From Acidobacteriota bacterium (GTDB lineage: Bacteria > Actinomycetota > Actinomycetes > Actinomycetales > Microbacteriaceae), in the NCBI GenBank assembly GCA_019352055.1, contig JABBOB010000010.1:1-63868 (forward strand): DNA of 63,868 bases, in the 5' to 3' direction. A model generated the notes under the pieces. That model saw nothing but the letters and a program-made list of their open reading frames with translations, had not been told where the DNA came from and did no database searches. Shown here in pieces: positions 45,288 through 55,857 of the stretch. Made by a program: the position numbers and the translations under genes. Each line of letters starts with the position of its first letter. Position 1 is the stretch's first letter.

Positions 45288-46073
45288 ATGCCCGTCGGTC
45301 GCGTCACCCGCGGGACGACGGGCACGAACCGGTTGCGCCGGAACGATCGCTACCTTGCCGCGCTCCCCCAGCTCCGATCGTCGGCGTCGCCCCTGGTCAT
45401 CGACCTCGGGTACGGCGCTCGTCCGTGGACGACGCTCGAGCTCGCGGCGCGGCTCCGCGCCGTCGTGCCGGGGGTGCGGGTGCTCGGGCTGGAGATCGAG
45501 CCGGACCGCGTGGCCGAGGCCGCGCCCCACGCGAGCGACGGGGTCGACTTCGCGCTCGGTGGCTTCGAGGTGCCGACGCCGGATGGTGAGCGCCCGGCGC
45601 TGATCCGTGCGATGAACGTGCTCCGGCAGTACGACGAGGCCGAGGTGGCCGGCGTCTGGGTGCGCGCCGCCGCCCGGCTCGCTCCGGACGGCCTGCTCGT
45701 CGACGGGACCTGCGACGAGCTCGGCCGGGTCTGCTCCTGGGTCGACGTCGCACCGGCGGGCCCCGTCCGGTTCACGATCTCGCTGCGGCTCACCGGGCTG
45801 GACTCCCCCGCGATCGTCGCCGAACGACTTCCCAAGGCGCTCATCCACCGCAACGTGCAGGGCGAACGGGTGCACGACCTGCTCGGCGCGCTCGAGACCG
45901 CATGGGAGCACGCCGCTCCGCTCTCCGTCTACGGCCCGGTGCAGCGGTTCACCGCTGCGGTGGAGGCGCTCCGGGAGCAGGGCGTGCCCGTCCTCGGCGG
46001 CCGCGCCCGCTGGAGGCTCGGCGAGCTCACCGTGCCATGGGACGTCGTCGCGCCGGTGAGCCGGTTCAGGTGA
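45288..46073 (+). CDS. Class I SAM-dependent methyltransferase-like protein
   Basis: A 261-residue Rossmann-like protein with a SAM-binding start [20 protein letters not shown], then [14 protein letters not shown] and a [16 protein letters not shown] strand. The substrate is unknown. TAGCGT (45275-45280) lies seven bases before the ATG. Its stop overlaps the convergent FUSC gene end by 8 nt. Confidence 0.8.
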   Translation: MPVGRVTRGTTGTNRLRRNDRYLAALPQLRSSASPLVIDLGYGARPWTTLELAARLRAVVPGVRVLGLEIEPDRVAEAAPHASDGVDFALGGFEVPTPDGERPALIRAMNVLRQYDEAEVAGVWVRAAARLAPDGLLVDGTCDELGRVCSWVDVAPAGPVRFTISLRLTGLDSPAIVAERLPKALIHRNVQGERVHDLLGALETAWEHAAPLSVYGPVQRFTAAVEALREQGVPVLGGRARWRLGELTVPWDVVAPVSRFR

Positions 46074-47160
46074 GCGGGGGGAGCTCGGAGCGGATCTGAT
46101 CGCCCGGGACACCCGCCGCGATCGCCAGATCGACCACCACGGGGCGCACGAGAACGGTCAACATCGAGGCGGTCAGCGACGCCTCGGAGGAGATCAGTCG
46201 CGGGTCGAGCGTGCGGGCGATGAGCAGCAGGTCCTGCCGAGCCGGCACCAGCGCGGCCGGGTTGCGGACGCTGCGCCCGAGGAGGGCCGTGACCGCGCCG
46301 ACGGCCTGGACCAGCTCGGCGAGCTCGGGCCGGGCGGTGCCGTCCGCGGTGAGCGCCTCCGCGCGTCGGGCGATCGTGCGCATCGAGCGCACCGCGAGCT
46401 CGACCCCGTCGAGCAGCCGGCGCTGGGCGAGCAGCTCGGGCAGCCGGCGGCGGAGGAACGGTGAGACGCGCGCGATCGCGACGGCAGAGTCGAGGGTGGT
46501 CGTCCAGTCCACGATCGCAGGCTGGAGGTCCCGCAGCCCGACGAGCGCAGCGGTGGCCGTGTCGCGGTCCGCCGCTCGCAACGCCCGCGCCGTGTCGTCG
46601 AAGCCGCGCCGGAGGCCGGCGAAGACCCGCTCCGCGTCCCGTGCCGCGGCCCGACGAGGATCGCGGGGCACGAGCGCCGTCGCGAGGAGCGCCACCGCGC
46701 CGCCGATGAACCCGTCGACGCTCCGAGCCCAGCTGCCGCCTGCCGGCAGCTGGATGAGCAGCACGATCGCCGACTGCGCCGTCGCCGCGACCGACACCGC
46801 GGGCGCCGCGTTCAGCGCCCGCGCGATGAGCAGGGTCACGAACAGCGCCACCAGGATCTGCCAGACGCCTCGCCCGGCCAGCAGCAGCATCCCCTCCGCC
46901 AGCGCGACGCCGATCGACAGCCCGAGCGCGGTCTCCAGCACGCGCTTCGGCCGGGCGTCCCGGACGAAGCCCAGACTGCTCAGGCAGACGGTGATCGCGA
47001 GCAGCGGCACCTGATGGCCCACGACGAAGTGCGCGACACCGTACGAAGCCGTCGCGGCGATCGCGAGCTGTGCTGCGGCGGGGACCGACTCGAGGGCACG
47101 CCGTGCCGCGATCCGAGGGGCGTAGGTCGCGGCGATCCGGCCGCCACGGCCGCCGGCCAC
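46066..47160 (-). CDS. FUSC-family membrane protein
   Basis: A 364-residue protein with four to six N-terminal hydrophobic helices (AAQLAIAATASYGVAHFVVG ... VWQILVALFVTLLIARALNA) followed by a long helical cytosolic half. This is the aromatic-acid-exporter/FUSC-like pattern; substrate unknown. GTG start 2 nt after the ygfZ stop, so co-transcribed. Confidence 0.8.
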   Translation of the reverse strand: MAGGRGGRIAATYAPRIAARRALESVPAAAQLAIAATASYGVAHFVVGHQVPLLAITVCLSSLGFVRDARPKRVLETALGLSIGVALAEGMLLLAGRGVWQILVALFVTLLIARALNAAPAVSVAATAQSAIVLLIQLPAGGSWARSVDGFIGGAVALLATALVPRDPRRAAARDAERVFAGLRRGFDDTARALRAADRDTATAALVGLRDLQPAIVDWTTTLDSAVAIARVSPFLRRRLPELLAQRRLLDGVELAVRSMRTIARRAEALTADGTARPELAELVQAVGAVTALLGRSVRNPAALVPARQDLLLIARTLDPRLISSEASLTASMLTVLVRPVVVDLAIAAGVPGDQIRSELPPLT

Positions 47161-47162
47161 GG

Positions 47163-48266
47163 TCAGCGCCGCGGCACCGCGCCGAGGCGGGGGATGCGCG
47201 GGAGCGCGACCGCTGGCCCGGCTCCGGGCGGCACGACGATCCGCTGCGCGGCGGCGATCTGCCCCTCCGGCGTGCGGACGCTGAGCTCGGCCTCCTCGGC
47301 GACGGATCGCTTCACGACGGCGAGCGCGATCGGTCCGTCCTCATGGTGCCGGGCGCTGCTCGTCACGACGCCGACCTCGGCGTCGCCCGCGATCACGACC
47401 GATCCGGGCTCGGGCAGCACCGACTCCGACCCGTCCAGGTCGAGCTGGACGAGCCGGCGCGGCGGTCGCCCGAGGTTGTGCACCTTGGCGACCGTCTCCT
47501 GCCCCCGGTAGCAGCCCTTGTCGAGGTGGACGGCGCTGCGCAGCCAGTCCAACTCGTGCGGGATCGAGCGCGCGTCGATCTCCCGCGCAGCGCGCGGGCG
47601 CCAGGCGGCGATCCGCAGCGCCTCGAGCGCGTCCGCGCCGGCGAGCGCGACGTCGCCCGCACGCGCCTCCTCGCCGAGGGAGACGAGCCGGCTCCGGGGC
47701 ACGAGCACGAGCCGCAGCGGCAGGTCGATGCCGGGGTGCCTCGGCGCCTGGGCGCGCGTGATCCCGCCGACGGCACCCGCCGCCCAGGGGTCGCGCCAGA
47801 CCAGTGGAGAGCCTGCCGGGCCGGCCTCGTCGAGATCCCGGAGCGCGGCGAGCACCGCGACGTCGGTCGTGCGGTCCTCGACCGTGACCTGCTTCCAGAA
47901 CTTCATCCGCTCGAGGAAGGCCGCGAGCGGTGCGGTGCTCGCCGCTTCGACCACGAGCCACGACGCGGAGCCGTCGTCGACGAGCGCCATGGCGTGCTCG
48001 ATCCGTCCGGACGGATCGAGCAGCAGGGTCTCAGCGGAGTCGCCGGGCTGCAGGTGGACCAGCAGCTGGCTCGTGAGCGAATCGAGCCAGCCGAGCCGGT
48101 CCTCCCCCGCGACGCGCAGCACGCCCCTCGAGGACAGGTCGACGATCGCCTCGCCGGCCGCGAGCGCGCGCTGCTCGAGCGCGGGACGTCCGTAGTGGGC
48201 CGCGACACCCGCGTCCGGCCCGATCGCGGCGACGGCACCGGGGGTCTGCAGGAGCGGGCTGATCAC
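47163..48266 (-). CDS. ygfZ: Folate-binding YgfZ/GcvT-like protein
   Basis: A 367-residue tetrahydrofolate-binding protein with the signature KGCYRGQETVAKVHN near the middle. YgfZ family members assist Fe-S cluster enzymes. Start is GTG at 48266. It is next to a FABP-like gene on the same strand region, an arrangement like mycobacterial Rv0811c-Rv0813c. Confidence 0.88.
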   Translation of the reverse strand: MISPLLQTPGAVAAIGPDAGVAAHYGRPALEQRALAAGEAIVDLSSRGVLRVAGEDRLGWLDSLTSQLLVHLQPGDSAETLLLDPSGRIEHAMALVDDGSASWLVVEAASTAPLAAFLERMKFWKQVTVEDRTTDVAVLAALRDLDEAGPAGSPLVWRDPWAAGAVGGITRAQAPRHPGIDLPLRLVLVPRSRLVSLGEEARAGDVALAGADALEALRIAAWRPRAAREIDARSIPHELDWLRSAVHLDKGCYRGQETVAKVHNLGRPPRRLVQLDLDGSESVLPEPGSVVIAGDAEVGVVTSSARHHEDGPIALAVVKRSVAEEAELSVRTPEGQIAAAQRIVVPPGAGPAVALPRIPRLGAVPRR

Positions 48267-48314
48267 GCCGGAAAGGCTAGGCGCTCCTGGAGCGGCTCAG
48301 TAGCGTGGCGGGGC

Positions 48315-48797
48315 ATGACGATCCTCCGGTTCGCGACGCACCTGTGGTTCGACCACCAGGCGGTGGAGGCGGCCGAGCTGTACGTCGGCCTCCTGCCGGA
48401 CTCCCGCATCGACCGGGTGATCGGGGCCGCTCCCGGGATCCCGAACACGCGCCCCGGCGACCCGTTCATCGTGGAGCTGACCCTCGTCGGGCAGCAGTAC
48501 ACGTTCCTCAACGGCGGACCGCTGTTCCCCTTCGACGCACAGATCTCCCTCTCCGTGCTGTGCGACGGCCAGGAGGAGGTCGACCGCTTCTGGTCGGCCC
48601 TGCTGGCGGACGGCGGTGCGCCGGTGCGATGCGGCTGGCTCACGGACCGGTTCGGCCTGTCATGGCAGATCGTGCCCGACGCGCTGGAGCGCCTGATGCA
48701 GGACCCGGACCCCGCCGTCGTGCAGCGGGTGACCACGGCGATGCTGGCGATGGTCGAGCTCGATGTCGCCGGGCTGGAGGCCGCGGCAGCGGGATGA
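48315..48797 (+). CDS. VOC-superfamily (PhnB-like) protein
   Basis: A 160-residue protein of the PhnB/3-demethylubiquinone-methyltransferase-like VOC group: ATHLWFDHQAVEAAELYVGL, FLNGGPLFPFDAQISLSVLC and FGLSWQIVPDAL. TAGCGT (48301-48306) eight bases before the ATG may be its -10. Convergent with the FABP-like gene, 4 nt between stops. Confidence 0.85.
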   Translation: MTILRFATHLWFDHQAVEAAELYVGLLPDSRIDRVIGAAPGIPNTRPGDPFIVELTLVGQQYTFLNGGPLFPFDAQISLSVLCDGQEEVDRFWSALLADGGAPVRCGWLTDRFGLSWQIVPDALERLMQDPDPAVVQRVTTAMLAMVELDVAGLEAAAAG

Positions 48798-48801
48798 GCC
48801 G

Positions 48802-49419
48802 TCAGTCCCTGCGGCGGAGGCGTCCGGAGGCGTGCGTGCGCAGCTCCTGCCCGAGCGCGGCGATGTCCCACGCCCACAGCAGGTCGCCCTCGACGAGGCC
48901 GTAGAGGCGGGTCGCCGCGGAGTACTCCTTGGCGCTCTCCGTCCGCATCACGGCGTCGGTCGCGAGATCGATGCGCGGACCTTTCACCCGGCCGAGGTAC
49001 AGCTCGGTCACCCCGGTCGGGTGCACGAGCGAGACCTCGACGTCGAAGCCGTCCGAAGCGTTCCGCAGGGTCTCGACGCTCGCGGCGGTCGAGAACGGAC
49101 GCGGTCCGACGCCCGGCAGCATGCCCGGCCCCGGGTCGGCCTCGGTGGGAGGGCGGCTGAGCCGCCAGTACCCGGTCTCGGTGACGAGGGGGACCGTCGC
49201 GCTGTCGGCCTCTGCGCCCGCATCGCCGAACAGCCACGTGAACGAGCTGTAGTTGAGGAACGGCAGGCCGTCGTGACTGAAGCTGACCCGCTGACCGAAC
49301 TCGTGACGGCGGACCTCGTCGCCGATCTCGTACTCGACGAGGCCGGTTCCCTCCCAGACGCCGAGCAGCCACGAGAGCGGCACGAGCTCGGCGGGGAGAC
49401 CGGAGGGGATGTCGATCAT
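48802..49419 (-). CDS. FABP/nitrobindin-like protein
   Basis: A 205-residue beta-barrel protein of the Rv0813c/nitrobindin family: LVPLSWLLGVWEGTGLVEYE at the start, FLNYSSFTWLFGD and LYLGRVKGPRIDL strands. Homologs bind fatty acids or heme. Associated with ygfZ in actinobacteria. The basic C-terminus is short (ASGRLRRRD). Confidence 0.85.
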   Translation of the reverse strand: MIDIPSGLPAELVPLSWLLGVWEGTGLVEYEIGDEVRRHEFGQRVSFSHDGLPFLNYSSFTWLFGDAGAEADSATVPLVTETGYWRLSRPPTEADPGPGMLPGVGPRPFSTAASVETLRNASDGFDVEVSLVHPTGVTELYLGRVKGPRIDLATDAVMRTESAKEYSAATRLYGLVEGDLLWAWDIAALGQELRTHASGRLRRRD

Positions 49420-49441
49420 GGACGCATCCTCGCAGGACCGC

Positions 49442-49552
49442 TCAGCGCTGCCCCTTGAACAGCCTCGCGACCACGACGACGGAGACGCCGGCGATGGCGA
49501 GCGAGGCGAGTCCGAGCAGACCGAGGTAGAACAGTTCGATCGCCAGCTGCAC
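49442..49552 (-). CDS. 36-residue single-pass membrane peptide
   Basis: A GTG-started 37-codon frame encodes one hydrophobic helix (FYLGLLGLASLAIAGVSVVV) followed by a basic end (ARLFKGQR). TAGGAT (49560-49565) seven bases upstream gives a leaderless promoter pattern, which supports it as a real gene. No function known. Confidence 0.6.
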   Translation of the reverse strand: MQLAIELFYLGLLGLASLAIAGVSVVVVARLFKGQR

Positions 49553-49594
49553 GACCGGGATCCTACCCAGCGGGAACGGTGCGGACGCGCCGCA

Positions 49595-49858
49595 CTACGC
49601 CGCGATCGCGACGATCGCGCCGACGAGGACCAGTGCGAACGATCCGCTCGCCGTCGCCGCGAGCCGCTGCACGAACCCGCGCTGCTCCGCCACGGCGAGC
49701 TGTCCGACCATTCCGGCGACGATCGCGAGGGGCAGCGCGAGGGCCAGCCAGGACAGCGCCTGCGCAGGGGGCACGAAGACGTCGATCAGCACCACGCCGA
49801 TCAGGGTGAGCACCCAGACGGCGACGACGGCGACGCGGGCGGAGGACACGGCTGGCAT
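49595..49858 (-). CDS. Small membrane protein
   Basis: An 87-residue protein with three hydrophobic helices covering most of its length. ATG at 49858; an in-frame GTG at 49888 would add ten residues. No family recognised. It lies between the 36-residue peptide gene and the divergent GlnR-like gene. Confidence 0.6.
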   Translation of the reverse strand: MPAVSSARVAVVAVWVLTLIGVVLIDVFVPPAQALSWLALALPLAIVAGMVGQLAVAEQRGFVQRLAATASGSFALVLVGAIVAIAA

Positions 49859-49968
49859 CCTGCCATCCCGTCCAGACGCGCTCAGCACACCATCAGGAGC
49901 AACGGGTAGACGGCGCCGGGCGAACGGTCAGGTACGCTTCGGGGCACGGATCGCCGGAAGGAAGACCG

Positions 49969-50658
49969 ATGGCACAGCTGTTGATCCTGACCCCTCAGGT
50001 CGACGGCGATGTGCTGCCCGCGCTGAGCCTCCTGAGCCACAAGGTCCGCTCCATCCCGGCCGAGCCCGCGCAGCTGATCAGCGCGCCGCCCTCCGACGTC
50101 ATCCTCATCGACGCGCGCTTCGACCTGGCCAGCGCCAAGTCGCTCTGCAAGATCCTGACGACCACGGGCATCACCGTGCCGATGATCCTCATCCTCACCG
50201 AGGGCGGCCTCACCGCCGTCAGTGCCGACTGGGGTGCGAACGACGTGGTGCTCGAGTCCGCGGGGCCTGCGGAGGTCGACGCCCGCATCCGCCTCGTGAT
50301 CGGCCGCATGGCGCAGGCCGACAGCGCGTCGAAGATCCAGGCCTCCGGTGTCGTGATCGACGAGGCGAGCTACTCGGCGAAGGTGCACGGCCGGCCGCTC
50401 GACCTCACGTTCAAGGAGTTCGAGCTCCTCCGGTTCTTCGCCACCCACCCCTCCCGGGTGTTCACGCGGGAGCAGCTGCTGAGCGAGGTGTGGGGCTACG
50501 ACTACTTCGGCGGCACCCGCACCGTCGACGTCCACGTGCGGCGTCTGCGCGCCAAGCTCGGCGACCTGGAGAGCCTCATCGGCACGGTGCGGAACGTCGG
50601 CTACCGCTTCAACGTGTACGAGGACGAGGACGAGCGACTCGCGACCGCCCGTCGCTGA
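49969..50658 (+). CDS. GlnR-like orphan winged-helix response regulator
   Basis: A 229-residue OmpR-type protein: an atypical receiver ([57 protein letters not shown]) and a DNA-binding domain ([20 protein letters not shown]). The pattern is that of actinobacterial GlnR (Rv0818), a nitrogen regulator that works without a kinase. GGAAGGAAG precedes the ATG. It lies upstream of the ppk-pst cluster, matching mycobacterial synteny. Confidence 0.85.
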   Translation: MAQLLILTPQVDGDVLPALSLLSHKVRSIPAEPAQLISAPPSDVILIDARFDLASAKSLCKILTTTGITVPMILILTEGGLTAVSADWGANDVVLESAGPAEVDARIRLVIGRMAQADSASKIQASGVVIDEASYSAKVHGRPLDLTFKEFELLRFFATHPSRVFTREQLLSEVWGYDYFGGTRTVDVHVRRLRAKLGDLESLIGTVRNVGYRFNVYEDEDERLATARR

Positions 50659-50758
50659 TCCCGAGTTTCCGGGAGTTCACTGGGAGGGGTCTGGCTGTCG
50701 GCCGACGGTTCGCTATCGTCCTGCTGTCCGCGACCCGGCGGACGGAGAGGCACCTCGA

Positions 50759-51250
50759 ATGGCGAACATCGACACCCCAACGACCGCGGCACCCAGCACG
50801 GTCAACGCGTCCCACTGGCTGTACATCGTGGGCGCGATCCTCGGACTCATCGGAGCGGTGGTCCTGCTGATCGCCCTCCCCGCGAGCATCGCCGCGGGCA
50901 CCGCCGCCGCAGGACAGGCGCTCCGAGGGCGGGCCACGAACGGCGTGGACGTCGCCGGAGCGGTGACCGGTGTCGCGATCGGCAGCGCGATCCTCAGCGT
51001 CGTCCTGACCGTCGCCTACGCGGTCCTCACCATCGTCTTCGCCCGCAAGATGCGTCAGGGCAGGAACTGGGCGCGGATCGTGCTCGCCGTGTTCGCCGCG
51101 CTGCAGATCTTCGGTGTGCTCGGTGCGTACGGCGTCGGCGCGGTGCACTTCATCGTCGTGCTGGTGGCGCTGATCCTGAGCCTCCTGCCGGCGTCCAACG
51201 CCTGGTTCCGCGCCAGGAAGGCGTCGAGCCCGGTCGCGACGGCGGTCTGA
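50759..51250 (+). CDS. Four-helix membrane protein
   Basis: A 163-residue protein with four hydrophobic helices ([80 protein letters not shown]) and short loops, loosely like DUF4064-type proteins. Function unknown. It sits between the GlnR-like gene and ppk. Confidence 0.7.
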   Translation: MANIDTPTTAAPSTVNASHWLYIVGAILGLIGAVVLLIALPASIAAGTAAAGQALRGRATNGVDVAGAVTGVAIGSAILSVVLTVAYAVLTIVFARKMRQGRNWARIVLAVFAALQIFGVLGAYGVGAVHFIVVLVALILSLLPASNAWFRARKASSPVATAV

Positions 51251-51302
51251 CCCCGGTCGGCTGTTCATCGGCCGGCAACCCGGAGGGTGGGAGGATCGGC
51301 GA

Positions 51303-53477
51303 ATGGACGAGGAGAACCCGACCGCGACGATGACCGTCGAGGACGACATCCCCGCTCAGGCGCCGGTCCGGCCCAGGCCGGCACCACTGCCCCGCGACCG
51401 CTACATCGACCGCGAGCTGTCCTGGCTGGCGTTCAACCGCCGCGTGCTCGACCTGGCCGAGGACGAGCGCCTGCCGATCCTCGAGCGCTCGAACTTCCTC
51501 GCCATCTTCGCGTCGAACCTCGACGAGTTCTTCATGGTGCGGGTCGCCGGGCTGAAGCGCCGCATCCTCACCGGCCTCGCCGTGCCGACGAACATCGGCC
51601 GCGCACCGAGGGCAGTGCTCGCCGACATCAACGCCGCCGCGCACGTGCTGCAGGTGCAGCACGCGGAGGTCTTCCACGAGCAGGTGCGCCCCGTGCTGGA
51701 GCAGGCGGGCATCCGCATCGTCGGGGTCGACGACCTGCCCGAAGCGGATCGCAACCGCCTCGCGGACGTGTTCGCGAACCAGATCTTCCCGGTGCTCATG
51801 CCGCTCGCCGTCGATCCGGCGCACCCGTTCCCCTACATCAGCGGACTGTCGCTGAACCTCGCCGTCCGGGTGCGGAACCCGAAGTCGGGCCGCGTCGACT
51901 TCGCCCGGCTGAAGGTGCCGGCCGGCAGCCTGCCGCGGCTCGTCGCCACGACGTCCACGAGCGCGTCCATCGCGACCTTCGTGCTCCTCGAGGACCTGAT
52001 CGCGCACCATCTCGGCGAGCTGTTCCCCGGGATGGAGGTGCTCGAGCACCACGTGTTCCGCCTCACCCGGAACGAGGACCTCGAGGTCGACGAGGACGAG
52101 AGCGAGAACCTGATCCAGGCGCTGGAGAAGGAGCTGCTGCGGCGCCGCTTCGGCCCCCCGATCCGGCTCGAGATCACCGAGGACATGGACCCGACGACGC
52201 TCGAGCTCCTCACCTCCGAGCTCGACGTGACCCGCGACGAGGTCTATCGCCTTCCCGGACCGCTGGACCTCGCCGGGCTGTTCGAGCTGAATCGGCTGGA
52301 CCGGCCGCAGCTGCACTACCCGACCGAGGTGCCCGCGACCGCACCCGCGTTCGTGTCACCCGAGCCGAACGAGAAACCCGACCTGTTCAGCGCGATCGCC
52401 GAGCAGGACGTGCTCACCCACCACCCGTACGAGTCGTTCGCGACGAGTGTGCAGGCGTTCCTCGAGCAGGCCGCCGCGGATCCGAACGTGCTCGCGATCA
52501 AGCAGACGCTCTACCGCACGAGCGGCGACAGTCCGATCGTCGAGGCCCTGATCGACGCGGCGGAGGCCGGCAAGCAGGTCCTCGCGCTCGTCGAGATCAA
52601 GGCGCGGTTCGACGAGCAGAACAACATCGAGTGGGCCCGGAAGCTCGAGCGCGCCGGCGTGCACGTGGTCTACGGCCTCGTCGGGCTCAAGACGCACTGC
52701 AAGCTGGCGCTCGTCGTGCGCCGCGAGGCAGACGGCAACCTGAAGAACTACTGCCACATCGGCACCGGCAACTACAACCCGAAGACGAGCCGGATCTACG
52801 AGGACTTCGGCCTGTTCACCGCTGACGAGCAGGTGGCGAAGGACCTCATCCGGCTGTTCAACGAGCTCTCCGGCTACGCGATCGAGAAGAAGTTCCGGCG
52901 GCTGCTCGTCGCTCCCCTGCTGCTGCGCAAGGGACTGCTGAAGCGGATCAACGCCGAGCGGATGCACGCCGAGGCGGGCAAGCCGGCCCGCATCCGGATC
53001 AAGGTGAACTCGATGGTCGACGAGGCCATCATCGATGCGCTCTACCGAGCCAGCCAGTCGGGCGTCGAGGTGCAGGTCTGGGTTCGCGGCATCTGCAGCC
53101 TGAAGCCCGGCATCCCCGGGGTGAGCGACCGCATCGTCGTGCGCTCGATCCTCGGCCGCTACCTCGAGCACTCGCGGGTGTTCTCGTTCCTGAACGACGG
53201 CGACCCGGTCACGTTCATCGGGAGCGCCGACATGATGCATCGCAACCTCGACCGCCGCGTGGAGGCCCTGGTGCGACTGAAGCGGTCGGACCATCTCGCC
53301 GAGATCGATCGGCTGTTCGATCTCGCGATGAGCGACGCGACCGCCTCCTGGCACCTCGACGAGATCGGCGTCTGGGAACGGCACGCGGTCGACGACGACG
53401 GCGAGGCCCTCACCGACCTGCAGGTGGCCACGATGCAGGCCCTCAGCGTCCACCCGCGGAAGCGCCAGTCCCGATGA
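51303..53477 (+). CDS. ppk: Polyphosphate kinase 1
   Basis: A 724-residue enzyme that makes polyphosphate from ATP. All regions are present: [53 protein letters not shown], the autophosphorylated His in [17 protein letters not shown], and the C-terminal nucleotide site ([20 protein letters not shown]). A weak PHO-like pair (GTTCATC at 51263, GGCAACC at 51274) precedes it. Overlaps the Nudix gene (ATGA). Confidence 0.96.
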   Translation: MDEENPTATMTVEDDIPAQAPVRPRPAPLPRDRYIDRELSWLAFNRRVLDLAEDERLPILERSNFLAIFASNLDEFFMVRVAGLKRRILTGLAVPTNIGRAPRAVLADINAAAHVLQVQHAEVFHEQVRPVLEQAGIRIVGVDDLPEADRNRLADVFANQIFPVLMPLAVDPAHPFPYISGLSLNLAVRVRNPKSGRVDFARLKVPAGSLPRLVATTSTSASIATFVLLEDLIAHHLGELFPGMEVLEHHVFRLTRNEDLEVDEDESENLIQALEKELLRRRFGPPIRLEITEDMDPTTLELLTSELDVTRDEVYRLPGPLDLAGLFELNRLDRPQLHYPTEVPATAPAFVSPEPNEKPDLFSAIAEQDVLTHHPYESFATSVQAFLEQAAADPNVLAIKQTLYRTSGDSPIVEALIDAAEAGKQVLALVEIKARFDEQNNIEWARKLERAGVHVVYGLVGLKTHCKLALVVRREADGNLKNYCHIGTGNYNPKTSRIYEDFGLFTADEQVAKDLIRLFNELSGYAIEKKFRRLLVAPLLLRKGLLKRINAERMHAEAGKPARIRIKVNSMVDEAIIDALYRASQSGVEVQVWVRGICSLKPGIPGVSDRIVVRSILGRYLEHSRVFSFLNDGDPVTFIGSADMMHRNLDRRVEALVRLKRSDHLAEIDRLFDLAMSDATASWHLDEIGVWERHAVDDDGEALTDLQVATMQALSVHPRKRQSR

Positions 53478-54424
53478 CGGACCCGACCACCGCACCCGTG
53501 CTGGCCGCGGGCGCGGTCTGCTGGCGTCGCCGTGCGAAGAGCGTCGAGGTCCTGCTGGTCTTCCGCCCCGGCCGCGGCGACGTCAGCCTGCCGAAGGGCA
53601 AGACGGAGCCGACCGAATCGCTTCCCGAGACCGCCGTGCGGGAGGTGCTCGAGGAGACCGGCTACCAGGTGCACCTCGGCGTCCCGCTCGGCAGCACCAG
53701 CTACGTGCTGCCCAACGGACGTGACAAGAGCGTCGTCTACTGGGCGGCGGAGGTGCCGCGCGGGGAGCTGGAGCGCGGCGTCTTCGTGCCGAACGACGAG
53801 GTCAACGCGGTCGAGTGGGTGCCGCTCGCCAAGGTCGGCAAGCGACTCACCTACGAACGGGACATCGAGCTGATGCAGCGCTTCGCCGAGCTGGCGGTCA
53901 CCGGGGAGCTCGAGAGCTTCGCTCTGATCGCGCTCCGGCACGCGAAGGCCGCGTTCGACTCCCCCTCGGGCACGGACGCGGACCGCCGCCTGACCCCGCG
54001 GGGCCTCGCCCAGGCGCGCTCGGTCGTGCCGGCTCTCGCCGCGTGGGGGCCGACCAAGATCGTCAGCAGCACCGCAGCCCGGTGCCTCGCCACGGTCGCG
54101 CCCCTCGCGAAGGCGACGGGCCTCGAGGTGAAGAGAGCGCCGCAGCTCAGCCAGGACGGCTGGGAACTGCAGGAGCACGACCCGGAGGGGGTGCGCGAGG
54201 TCGTCGCGCGGCGCGTCGCCAAGGGGCGCACCACCGTGCTGTGCAGCCATGCTCCGGTGCTGCCCGAGATCATCGAGCAGATCGCGGAGGCGACGGGCAG
54301 CCCCAACGGCGGCCGGATGACCCGCGCCGGCATCCTCGGGACCGCGGAGTTCACGGTCGTGCACCTCGCCGCCAAGGCCCCCCACCGGATCCTCGCCATC
54401 GAGACGCACTCCGCGCCGGAGTGA
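53474..54424 (+). CDS. MutT1-like Nudix hydrolase fused to histidine phosphatase
   Basis: A 316-residue fusion like mycobacterial MutT1. Residues 1-140 contain the Nudix box ([20 protein letters not shown], then LEETGY); residues about 150-316 contain a SixA-type histidine phosphatase ([11 protein letters not shown], second His in [10 protein letters not shown]). MutT1 cleans 8-oxo-(d)GTP and diadenosine polyphosphates. Its ATG overlaps the ppk stop, linking it to polyphosphate metabolism. Confidence 0.9.
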   Translation: MTDPTTAPVLAAGAVCWRRRAKSVEVLLVFRPGRGDVSLPKGKTEPTESLPETAVREVLEETGYQVHLGVPLGSTSYVLPNGRDKSVVYWAAEVPRGELERGVFVPNDEVNAVEWVPLAKVGKRLTYERDIELMQRFAELAVTGELESFALIALRHAKAAFDSPSGTDADRRLTPRGLAQARSVVPALAAWGPTKIVSSTAARCLATVAPLAKATGLEVKRAPQLSQDGWELQEHDPEGVREVVARRVAKGRTTVLCSHAPVLPEIIEQIAEATGSPNGGRMTRAGILGTAEFTVVHLAAKAPHRILAIETHSAPE

Positions 54425-54532
54425 ACCCGGGCTGGCCGCGGGCGCCCCCTCCGCGAACCGCACGGATCCTGGTGCGAATCACCTGGTCGCGCCACCGATC
54501 GACGCAGCGTCGTTGCCGTGCCGAGATCGCTC

Positions 54533-54550
54533 GTTCACCTCCCGTTCACC
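54533..54550 (+). promoter_or_regulatory. PHO box upstream of pstS
   Basis: Two perfect GTTCACC units start 11 bp apart (54533 and 54544), the classical direct-repeat geometry of actinobacterial PhoP/RegX3 binding sites, about 110 nt before the pstS start. Confidence 0.82.
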
Positions 54551-54659
54551 GTGGGTAGGTGATCGCGCTACCGGCGCTGCCTACCGTGGCGTCGCCGCGC
54601 GGCTGAGGCACACACACGCCGCCCTGCACCCCATGCACACACCCTCGAAGGGAATCCCC

Positions 54660-55760
54660 TTGAAGCACTTGCGCGCGAGCCTCGCCATCGGCACGGCTCT
54701 CACCGCCATGATCGCGCTCTCCAGCTGCGCGTCGAACGAGTCGACGCCCGCTGCGTCCGGCTCCGGAAGCGCGGCATCCTCCACCGGCACGCTCAGCGGT
54801 CAGCTGAACGGTCAGGGCTCGTCCGCCCAGGGCAACGCCCAGACCCAGTGGATCAAGGACTTCCAGACCGCCAACTCCGGCGTGACCATCAACTACAACC
54901 CGGTCGGCTCCGGCGCGGGCCGCACCGCATTCGAGTCCGGCGGCGCCCAGTACGCCGGGTCGGACACGTACCTCTCCGACGCCGAGGTCAAGGGCACGTT
55001 CGCGCTCTGCAACGGCCAGGGCATCGACCTCCCCGACTACATCTCGCCGATCGCGCTCGCGTTCAACGTGAAGGGCGTCACGGCCCTGAAGCTCGACGCG
55101 ACGACGATCGCGAAGATCTTCTCGGGCAAGATCACCACCTGGAACGACCCGGCCATCAAGGCCTTGAACAGCGGCGTCTCACTGCCGTCGACGAAGATCG
55201 ACCCGGTGCACCGCTCGGACAAGTCCGGCACCACGCACAACCTCACCGACTACCTGAACAAGACGGCCCCGTCCGTCTGGACGGCCGCCGGTGCGGACGC
55301 CTTCCCGTTCAAGACCGGTGAAGGCGCTCAGGGCACCTCCGGCGTCGTCGCGGCGATCAAGGGCGGCAACGGCACGATCGGGTACATCGACAACTCGCAG
55401 GTCGGCTCGCTCCCCGTCGCGCAGATCAAGGTCGGCAGCACCTACGTCACCCCGTCCGCCGACGGGGCCGCCGCGGCCGCCGAGGCCGGCACCGTGGCCA
55501 GCGGTCGCGACGCGAGCGACTTCGCGATCGACGTGAACCGCACGACGACGGATTCCAAGCAGTACCCGATCACGCTGATCTCGAACCTGATCGTGTGCAA
55601 GCAGTACAAGGACCCGGCGATCGGCAAGGTCGTCAGCGCGTACGCCACGTACGTGACGAGCACCGAGGGCCAGGCCGCCGCGGCCAAGGTCGCGGGCTCC
55701 GCGCCGATGTCCGCGGCGCTGATCGCGAAGGTGCAGGCGGTCGCCAAGGCGATCAAGTAG
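54660..55760 (+). CDS. pstS: Phosphate-binding lipoprotein PstS
   Basis: A 366-residue lipoprotein: signal peptide with lipobox LSSC, then the phosphate-binding domain (NPVGSGAGRTAFESGGAQYA, DKSGTTHNLTDYL, GAQGTSGVVAAIKG). I chose the TTG at 54660 because GAAGGGAA lies upstream and it gives a correct-length signal peptide; upstream in-frame codons would add a non-signal extension. First gene of pstSCAB, with a PHO box upstream. Confidence 0.95.
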   Translation: MKHLRASLAIGTALTAMIALSSCASNESTPAASGSGSAASSTGTLSGQLNGQGSSAQGNAQTQWIKDFQTANSGVTINYNPVGSGAGRTAFESGGAQYAGSDTYLSDAEVKGTFALCNGQGIDLPDYISPIALAFNVKGVTALKLDATTIAKIFSGKITTWNDPAIKALNSGVSLPSTKIDPVHRSDKSGTTHNLTDYLNKTAPSVWTAAGADAFPFKTGEGAQGTSGVVAAIKGGNGTIGYIDNSQVGSLPVAQIKVGSTYVTPSADGAAAAAEAGTVASGRDASDFAIDVNRTTTDSKQYPITLISNLIVCKQYKDPAIGKVVSAYATYVTSTEGQAAAAKVAGSAPMSAALIAKVQAVAKAIK

Positions 55761-55768
55761 CACTCCCG

Positions 55769-55815
55769 GTGGCGGGGTCGAGCGCGCGCATCCCACGCGT
55801 GTTCGGCCCCGCCAC
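55769..55815 (+). terminator. Intercistronic hairpin between pstS and pstC
   Basis: GTGGCGGGG and CCCCGCCAC form a perfect 9-bp stem with a long loop. Such hairpins commonly cause partial termination or protect the abundant pstS mRNA relative to the permease genes. It is followed by a possible secondary -10 (TAGTCT). Confidence 0.55.
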
Positions 55816-55857
55816 TAGTCTGCACGACACCACCCAGCACCGACCCGAAGGACGCTC

